From NCBI GenBank assembly GCA_009746045.1, contig RPFO01000213.1, positions 12,600,063-12,664,062 on the forward strand: a DNA stretch of 64,000 nucleotides, given 5' to 3'. This DNA comes from Mesostigma viride (Eukaryota; Streptophyta; Mesostigmatophyceae; Mesostigmatales; Mesostigmataceae). This document shows positions 57,306 to 64,000 of this stretch, piece after piece (position 1 is the stretch's first letter; every line of letters begins with the position of its first letter). Made by a program: the position numbers and the translations under genes. The notes under the pieces are model-generated. The model saw only the letters and a program-made list of their open reading frames with translations. It ran no database searches and had not been told where the DNA came from.

Positions 57306-60300
57306 TTGTGGCTGTTGAGACTCATTCCTATCGCCCCGCAAACTCGCTAGCCTGGTCACGCTTGCCGCCGAGGACCTGGCGATGCCCGCTGGGGAGCTGG
57401 ACCCACCACCCTGACGACTTGAAAGAGAATCCTCAGGCGTCGACCCATCACCCTCAGCCGTTGCCTCCTCCCTTAACTCTACCCTCCCTTCCTCCCTCGC
57501 CTCCACCTTCCCACCTCCTAGCGCCTCGGCTTCCCCCTCCACCACCCTCAACCCACGCATCCGAGCATCCTCCAGCACCATCTCCTCCAGAAGCTGCAGC
57601 GACTGCTCCCACTGCCCCGCCGCCTCCAGCGCCGCCAGGACCGCGTTATACGTGACCAGGTTTGGCTCGGGCACGGCAGCGGGGCCACCGCCCCCCCTTG
57701 GGTTCCCTTCTCTGATCCCACCCTGGACTCCACCCTGGACTACCCCATTATCCGCTGGGCCTTGAAAGCTACCGCTACCTTCCAAGCCATCATCACCTGG
57801 CAGGACCGCCGTTTGTGAGGCAGCCCCACAGCTACCTCCCCCGTCGCCATCCTCAATGCTACCGTTCGTCACTCCCCGCCCCCCTCTCCCCGCAACCACC
57901 CTCCTGCCCTCCTTGGTCCGTCCTCGTCCCTGCCCACCCCCGCTGGCGGGCCGGGGGCCAGGCACCTTCACGCGGTCCCCCCTGGCAGGCCCCTTCATGG
58001 ACTTGAACACTTGCAGCGCCTCCTCCCACCGGCCGTTGCGCCCCAGCGCGCTGATCATCGCCGTGTACGTCCTCACGTTCGGGAACAGCGTGCTCGAGGG
58101 ATCGCGCTCCCATATCTCCATCGTGGCATAGTCCGGCTCGCCACGCAGGCTGGGCGTGGCGAGCGGCAGCCCTCCATGGGAACTCGGCCTCCCAAGAGAC
58201 CTTGAAGTCGCTGAAGCGGGGGCGGGAGTGGGGGAGAGAGCGGAAGCAGCGGATGGAGAGGGGGCAGGAGTGGAGGAAAGAGCGGAAGCAGTGGAGGGGG
58301 CGGGGCCAGGAGTGGGGGGAGGAGAAGTGGAGGGGGCTGGGGTGGGAGCGGGGTTGGGACCAGCCCTCGCGAAGGCAGCTATCCCCACAAGCCGGTCAAA
58401 CAGCTGGACCGCGATCCTCCACTGCCCCGCACGGCCAAGCACGTTGATGAGCGTCGTGTAGACAAAGATGTCCAGGAGGGGTGCGGGGGTGCGGGGGGGT
58501 CGGCCGGTGGGGGTGAAACTGGAAGCCCTGTCAGTGGGGGGCTCGGGGGCCGCCGAAACACCTTCGGCGGCAGTGGCGTTCCTGTTGGTGCAGTCAACAG
58601 CGGTGGAGACATAGGGTGAGGAGAGCTCTGTGGGTTTTAGTTAGTAAGTCTAAGTAAGATTTACCGCACTGGGATTTCGTGTACCTTCATCCCTACAAAT
58701 ATCGATTAGACAGCGAGCCCTGGCCAGACATCTGGAAGATCCAGGCCATGGTAGCTCGAGCTTGCTGTTATCTTATCGGCGCTTGTCATGTGTTCAGGAT
58801 GATGGAGATGTGAGTAGGAAATGTGTGGCATTGCATGTTTCAAACTTGTGGTCAGCTAACGATCGGAGCGAGGGCGTAGACGGTTTAGCTAAAAGCAAGT
58901 ACCCAAACTTAGAACTGCAATTGAAATTAAATCTGTAAGTACAGTGACAACGTCAACTAAAAACAAAAAAAATTCCTAGTTGATTACTCGATCGGCATTG
59001 CTCGAATTGGTCGATGCTGTGTTGGCATTCTCCAAATGGTGTCCGTTATTTAAGCCGTTGCAAGGATTCATTGAAGCCATTGCAATGGTAGACGGTTGAA
59101 CCCACCGCGCCCCCTGCCGCCGTGAAGACGTCAGCACATCAAACCCGCTCGCCCCCTCCGCCGCCTCAACCACCTCGACCGCGCGCCGCCAGTTGCCCAG
59201 GGTGATCCCCAGGTGTGCCACCAGGTCGTTCAGGGAGCGTGCGTTGGGCGCCCACGAGGCGTCAAACAGTACCGTGTCGACGCGCCGGCCCTTGGCCAGC
59301 TTGTTTATGCTGGTGGCGACGCGGCGCACCGTCTCCGAGACATGCTGTGTGAATACGATGGTCACAAGGAACAAAGGGGTAAGGACACTCTAACGTGGAG
59401 TAAGAATATAGTGGCCCCACGCCAGCTTGTTCATTTTGTTTCTGAGACAAGCTGTGTGATCTATAGGTGGTAAAGTGGAACAAAGGGGTGAGGACACTCT
59501 AACGTGGAGTAAGAATATAGTGGCCCCACGCCAGCTTGTTCATTTTGTTTCTGAGACAAGCTGTGTGATCTATAGGTGGTAAAGTGGAACAAAGGGGTAA
59601 GGACACTCTAACGTGGTCAAGTGGATACAGGGTGGTGCATGGGAAGAAATGGTTGAGCATATTATGTGCGAGATGTGAGAGTTAGTACTTGAAGAAAGGG
59701 GGGAGGAGGGGGCTAGCTTGATTATTCTGATCGCCCGACGCCGCACCATTTTCGAGGCATGCTGCGTGTGGGGTGGCGGGGGAATGACGGGGCAAGGACG
59801 CTATAAGGGTTTCGTAGGATTCATATGCTGTAGAGGTCCTTATAGTCGTACGATTCATATGCTGTAGAGGTTAAGGGTTTCGTACGATTCATATGCTGTA
59901 GAGGTCCTTATAGTCGTACGATTCATATGCTGTAGAGGTTAAGGGTTTCGTACGATTCATATGCTGTAGAGGTCCTTATAGTCGTACGATTCATATGCTG
60001 TAGAGGATTCATGCGATTTCTACGCACATACAATTCATTCGCATGGGAAGAAAGGGGCGAGAATACGCAAGGGGGGCCCTACGGCTTCGCACGGCGATCC
60101 CCATGCTATTTATGCGCCAACCGGCTTGTGCTGCTGGTCCCCCCACGGCACATGCTGTGGTCCCCCCATCCCACTATGTTGCCGTGTCCGAGACATGCTG
60201 GCCAGCATGGTCGAGTGTGTGGGGTCGGTGGGCCGTATGGTAGAGTGCATGGGGAGAGGTGGGGCAGCGACTTGATGAGGGTTGAGGTTGAGAGGGCAGA

Positions 60301-61665
60301 AAGATGGGGTAGCTCGGTGAAGGGGTGGGGGCAGCGGGGTGGGGTTTAGCGTGATGAGTTGGGGTGGCGTGGGGGCGCACGGAGGGGTGAGGGCACTGTT
60401 AAGGGTGCAGGTGCTGACGCGGTAGGGGGTGAGCATACACCAGCATGCCATACTGGCAAACTAATAGGAGAGCAGAACATGACACGTGCCGGTGTGAGGA
60501 ATGAGCACGTGGCATCTACGAAAACATGACACATGGCACACGTGTGAAGAAAATATTGCTTGGCAGCAGCTTCCAGCAGGTACTGCATTGTTACTGATTG
60601 AGGTCACGCTACCGTTTGCTGATAGCCGCAGGAGCTGTGCCGGTTGTAGTTCTAATTCATTAGCACCCCCTTGCTGGTAGCAGCGTGCTGCAAGCTGTGC
60701 TGACAGCAACTCGCACGAACTATGCCGGTCGCAATAAATAGGAACCCTGTGCTCATAATAAATTTACGGCTAGCTAGGCTGCTAGCAATCAAATGTAAGC
60801 ATGGCTGGTAGGAATTCGCCGAAGGACATGCTGACGATAGGTTGCTGTAGACCGTGAGGGTAGCCATTCGGTGCATACAAGTGGTGCTGAAATAATTTGG
60901 TTAATATTTGGTTACTTTGGTTAAGGGCGTGAATGTAAGGGGCTATTCGAGGTATTCACCACACGATGCCCAGGCTCTGAGCAAAATAGTCGGTAAAGGG
61001 TCCCTATCTGGTAAGGTGGTGGGCTGTCAGGTATTCTGCGGGCGCAGTGTTAACAAACGGACGAGAATGAGGAAGAGGCAGGCAAATGGGGGGCAGAGGT
61101 TGAGAGATATGGTAGATGTGGGAGCATGGTCGAGCAAAATGACAGTGACCCGTGCATTGTATGCCACGCCTCGTACACTGCCCAATGCGTCTACAAGTGG
61201 CAAGCGGCTGTGGATGTCTGTGTACAGGCTACAGCCATGAGCACGAATGCAATGCAACACTAGAAGGGGGGGGGGGGGGGGGGGCATGTCTGCAGTAAAT
61301 CACAACTTGCGGCTATATAACACTAGGAACGGGGGGGGGAGGGGGAAGGGGGTAGAAATATGTCTGCAGTAGATGATAAATCTGCCTGTATGATGCATCC
61401 GCACATTGAACTACTGTGTAATTGGTGGTGGTAATGCGTGCTTAACATGTACCTGCTTGTCACGCCGCAAGTTCCGGTACCCTCGTTTGCTGCTGTTGTG
61501 GTCCGCCACGCTCGGCAGATCTCCGCCCTGAAATTCAAGTCCTCCCGTGCAAGAGACTTTGCGCGGGATGTGCGCGGCCCGCAGCGGAGCAGGGTGCCTC
61601 GACTTTGTCAACCATACGGGGCTCGTCCACATGCCGGGGACGGCGAGTTTGCTCATTTTGTGCAT
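50851..61665 (-). CDS. P-class pentatricopeptide repeat protein (at least 6 exons)
   Basis: Exons (minus): 61665-61453, 59344-59106, 58627-57045, 55469-55251, 53026-52893 and 52078-50851. The last four join in phase. Exon 2 to 3 does not (phase 2 versus 1), so a small exon or another boundary is missed there. Exon 1 looks like an organelle transit segment, but its link to exon 2 is inferred. About ten 35-residue PPR motifs are visible, for example FVYTTLINVLGRAGQW, VRTYTAMISALGRNGRWEEA, LVTYNAVLAALEAAGQW, ALTYNVMVNVYVKAGQW, TVTYSSLISGLDKAGEWERA, LFTYAGLIAGLGRVGKW, IVTYNLVLAALEDRGEW and VVTYASMISAYGKGGQW. Such proteins bind organellar RNA with one motif per base. Long disordered inserts (Gly/Pro/Ser, poly-Gln) separate motifs, especially in exons 3 and 6. 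The last exon ends in a short MPVTRSHVSRIRRAL tail. Confidence 0.86.
51372..51462 (-). repeat. 21-bp coding minisatellite (KKNLQPP), four copies
   Basis: In the last PPR exon the repeat adds seven residues per unit in frame, between two PPR motifs. Confidence 0.93.
52466..52650. repeat. About 100-bp direct repeat, two copies, PPR intron 5
   Basis: Both copies contain tattggtacccacgtgacgc and agtctacgtgat, followed by TTAATTAA-type sequence and agagaaaaaggta. The neighbouring 53270-53800 part of intron 4 is AT-rich with no gene. Confidence 0.9.
53098..53192. repeat. Minisatellite, 19-bp unit, PPR intron 4
   Basis: The unit is caagagccggcatttgtgt, four to five copies, with partial units at the ends. 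Confidence 0.92.
53193..54900. other. PPR intron 4, central part, no gene
   Basis: It holds a relic of the exon 5 start (53200-53250: gtgatgacattgggcgtgag versus gtgacgacgttgggcgtgag) and a shorter one near 54763-54780. Otherwise AT-rich sequence without recognisable coding content. Confidence 0.5.
54915..55172. repeat. 36-bp minisatellite, about seven copies, PPR intron 4
   Basis: The unit includes gatccagtacagcatcatca followed by gcacgcaggaggcacg. Confidence 0.95.
55540..55885 (-). repeat. Decayed copies of PPR exon 4 start in intron 3
   Basis: The edge at 55417-55485 (plus-strand reading aggctgctgtacgtgaccgt) recurs at 55550-55604 as aggctgctgtacgtcaccga ending gcatgctctgcgggcaccca. Shorter relics of gatgcagcggcatgc lie near 55687 and 55866. 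Confidence 0.88.
56262..56532. repeat. 28-bp minisatellite, about nine copies, PPR intron 3
   Basis: The unit is acataggtacttacatagat followed by catacttt. The flanking 55890-57040 shows no gene. Confidence 0.95.
57238..57315 (-). repeat. CAG/CTG repeat encoding poly-Gln in the PPR gene
   Basis: About 17 consecutive glutamines followed by a mixed Q/K/R stretch, located between two PPR motifs of exon 3. Confidence 0.95.
59366..59620. repeat. About 108-bp tandem repeat, two to three copies
   Basis: Units contain ggtaaggacactctaacgtg and ttgtttctgagacaagctgt. The latter is a relic of the PPR exon 2 start (plus-strand reading cgtctccgagacatgctgtg). Confidence 0.9.
59805..60010. repeat. About 62-bp tandem repeat, three copies, PPR intron 1
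   Basis: Units alternate gtacgattcatatgctgtag with agaggtccttatagtc and agaggttaagggtttc. The remaining 60011-61452 holds no recognised exon. A relic of the exon 2 start (tccgagacatgctgg) lies at 60186. Confidence 0.92.
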
Positions 61666-62964
61666 TACGGATAATGGGCTTGTAAGGACGCCATGGTCAT
61701 GCCAGACAGGACGGATGCCGAAATCCGCTATCTGATACCGTTGCTTTCTTCTCTCCTGGCCAGAACTGCCTCCTGTGATATGGCCGGGCGTCAGCTGTCC
61801 TGTCTCAAATGCCCATAGCAGGCGGAATCAAGTCGACTGACGAGAGCGTTGGGTATGAATAATGCGAAAATCTCCATAATTTACGGCAACGTATTTTCGG
61901 CAACGTCATCATAACGCGCAGGAAAGGGCACTGGGCACAGGCTGTGGCATGACTGGTGAAAGTCCGCTGAGCACGGTCCGCTGGCAAAGACGTGATGTCT
62001 CGGAAGTCGGAATCTCCGATCTGAGGAAATGTCTCAATATCCCTGGAGCATATCCCTCTTCTGTGTGAGGATTTAGTACGTTGTTAACTAGTCGTACAGG
62101 TCTAGACAACAATAGCGGTGACATACAACAGTGCGAGATACAGTGGTTGCTCTGCGGCGTTGGACACAACAAGTCAACAACAACAACAGCAACAACAACA
62201 ACAAGAATGCTCATCTCTCCCACCCATTTACTCTCCCAACGTTTTACGACCGTCAGATGGGTGAATCTGACGGACGGACGGACAGGTACACCCGAGAACC
62301 GCACAGATGTAGCCGAAATCCGCACAGATGTAGCCGAAATCCGCACAGATGTAGCCGAAAAACCGCACAGATGTATCCGACAAACCACATAGACGCGACG
62401 CGAGGGATTGGGGCCGTCGGATGGTGGAGGCGTTGTCCCCAACCCGAGGGGCGACGGGTTGACAAGGGTAAAGGTGGCGCAAGCCACCGGCGGTGGGTGG
62501 GGGCGGCCAAGCGCCTGTGGCGCGGTGGAACAACAACAAATACTGAGCAACGTGACGGCGGTGACGCACGCCAGCACTTGGCATTGTGGGCACTGCGTAC
62601 CGACTACAGTGCCGCATTACCCCGTAGCTGTTGCTCACGTGGGCCGGAGGCTGGGGCGTTGGGCCTGCGAAAATGCCGCAATAAAATGGGAGGACAATGG
62701 CAGACAACATTTAACATTTACTTGGACGACTTTGCAAATGTTGCAAAGTACATGGCAGGTTATGCCACATGATAACCCGCCATAAATTCCTTGGCCTTGG
62801 TGTGACACATCGCCTGTAGCATTACCGGAACAATTCTAATGGGCGTGCGTGGGGGAGCAGTCAAGCCTGAAAGTTTTGAGGGTGCCCAGGGGAAATTTCA
62901 ATCATCACTTCGGGCGTCCGACAAAATGCAAATTGGAAAGGAGCCTGAATTATTGGATTGAAGC
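61666..62964. promoter_or_regulatory. Divergent intergenic region (PPR / unidentified gene)
   Basis: It should hold the promoters of both genes. I see a 21-bp repeat at 62300-62385 and CAACAA-rich sequence near 62170-62200. Short open frames on both strands are unrecognised. Confidence 0.35.
62300..62387. repeat. 21-22-bp tandem repeat, four copies
   Basis: The unit is gcacagatgtagccgaaatc. Confidence 0.95.
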
Positions 62965-63731
62965 ATGGGGGAGAGTCGCTCAGCAACACCCAGGAGGCTG
63001 CCCAGGCAGAAAGGCTGCTCTTTGCAGTCTATCTCTGCTGCAATCGTTATTGGCGTCTGCCTCCGTATTGTATTCAGGCATTCTAGCTTTGTGGCGACCA
63101 CAATAGTGGAGGATCATGGCGTTGATGTGCGTTTCGTGCATAACTGGGGTCCGCTCCGGGGAAACCAGATTTCAGAAGGGCTGGAGGCTGCGTACGCCTT
63201 CGCTCCACTCGCGCCGGCGGCCGTGCCCCCGTTTAATTACTTGAGCACTATTGCAGTCGCTGCTCCGGCTTTGCCTGCAATGACCGAGTCCCAACCCGCC
63301 TTCACGCAGTCGGCCTTCACCGAATCCGCCTTCCCAATCAACCCTCAGCCTGCAGCGCTGACGCTTCCCCAACGGATTTCACCAACTATTACAAACCCCC
63401 CTCCCAGCCAGCAACCGGTCCTGCCCTTTTTTTCTCAAGGATCCTTGCCTCAGGCTGGGGTGCCAGAACCCCTGAGAGAACGACCCGCTTGGGCGTCCTT
63501 TAACCCCATCCTCCGGCCAACGGTCACCTCGACGGCGACGCCCCAAGCAACTGTGTCCCCTGGGGCGGCTGGCTTTGCCAAACCCGCCGGGAAGGAGAGG
63601 GAGAAAAAGGTGGCGATGCGCCACCTGTGCTGGACCTGTAACGTTGCCGTCCAGTGCCGGACCACGGGTGTGAACGAGCTTCCCTCCCTCCAGGGATTCC
63701 CGTTGTCGTACAAGGACTACCATTTCAAGTG
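62965..63731 (+). CDS. Unidentified gene, 5' exon only
   Basis: An open frame runs into a clean donor (catttcaa|gtgagt at 63730/63731). The start is uncertain: the first ATG of the frame is at 62965, but coding may begin at an acceptor nearer 63090. The protein is rich in Pro, Ala, Thr and Ser (residues 80-200), then has a basic stretch (GKEREKKVAMRHLC) and a Cys-containing end (CWTCNVAVQC). I do not recognise the family; the two CxxC-like cysteines could bind metal with others in later exons. The gene continues beyond the window. Confidence 0.4.
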
Positions 63732-63875
63732 AGTTGCGTGCAATACAAGGACGATCATTTCAAGTGAGTTGTTTGTTGTACAAGGACGATCATTGCAAGT
63801 GAGTCGCGCGTTGTACAAGGACTGCCATTTCAAGTGAGTTGCGTGTCGTACAAGGACGATCAATTCAAGTGAGTT
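63705..63875 (+). repeat. Five tandem copies of an exon end with donor site
   Basis: Units of about 41 bp contain acaaggacgatcatttcaag directly followed by tgagtt or a close variant. The first is the exon end with the donor used above; the next four lie in the intron, and each keeps GTGAGT. The last 125 bases of the window show no gene. Confidence 0.93.
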
Positions 63876-64000
63876 CCGTGACACTAATGAGGCCACCACA
63901 TCGCCACCAAATTCTGCCACCCGTCACACCCCCTTCCCCCCCCACACACACCAAGCAAAACCTGCTTCTCTTGACTATGCCCACGGCCCCACATGTTAGA

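Overview
This is nuclear DNA of a eukaryotic green-lineage organism. Every recognisable gene is split by spliceosomal introns (GT-AG, donors often GTGGGT or GTGAGT). Chloroplast, thylakoid-lumen and mitochondrial targeting segments are readable. One gene is an EIN2-type protein carrying the C-terminal signalling domain known from land plants and charophyte algae. I therefore infer a streptophyte (charophyte) alga; the species cannot be named from the sequence. Exons are GC-rich and introns are full of minisatellites.

Layout. The genes alternate in strand. (1) A small Sm-fold, Gemin6-like gene (minus, 1515-755). (2) DEG5, a thylakoid-lumen serine protease (plus, 2227-10144, 9 exons, 331 aa). 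(3) An EIN2-like NRAMP fusion protein (minus, 30209-11464, 11 exons, about 2326 aa). (4) The E1 subunit of 2-oxoglutarate dehydrogenase (plus, 31044-41753, 12 exons, 1057 aa). (5) A transposon-rich block (about 42.59-50.45 kb) with an element bounded by long inverted repeats that encodes an L1-ORF1p-like protein, plus a degenerate second copy. (6) A P-class PPR protein gene (minus, 61665-50851, six exons seen). (7) The 5' part of an unidentified gene (plus, from about 62965). Genes 1/2, 3/4 and 6/7 are divergent with gaps of about 0.7, 0.8 and 1.3 kb. For genes 2, 3 and 4 all exon phases join without conflict; the PPR gene has one unresolved junction.

The most unusual property is structural. 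Introns, and the flank past the OGDH stop codon, contain decayed copies of the neighbouring exon edge together with its splice site. In DEG5 five acceptor-like copies form a ladder before exon 6. In the last gene five donor copies lie in tandem. Most long introns also contain minisatellites. This suggests that tandem duplication across splice junctions is a continuing route of intron growth here.

The other highlight is the EIN2-like protein. It keeps both NRAMP metal-site motifs (DPGN and MPH), carries the conserved EIN2 C-terminal domain with its nuclear-localisation block, and then adds a further hydrophobic segment after that block, which would conflict with the land-plant model in which the cleaved tail moves to the nucleus.
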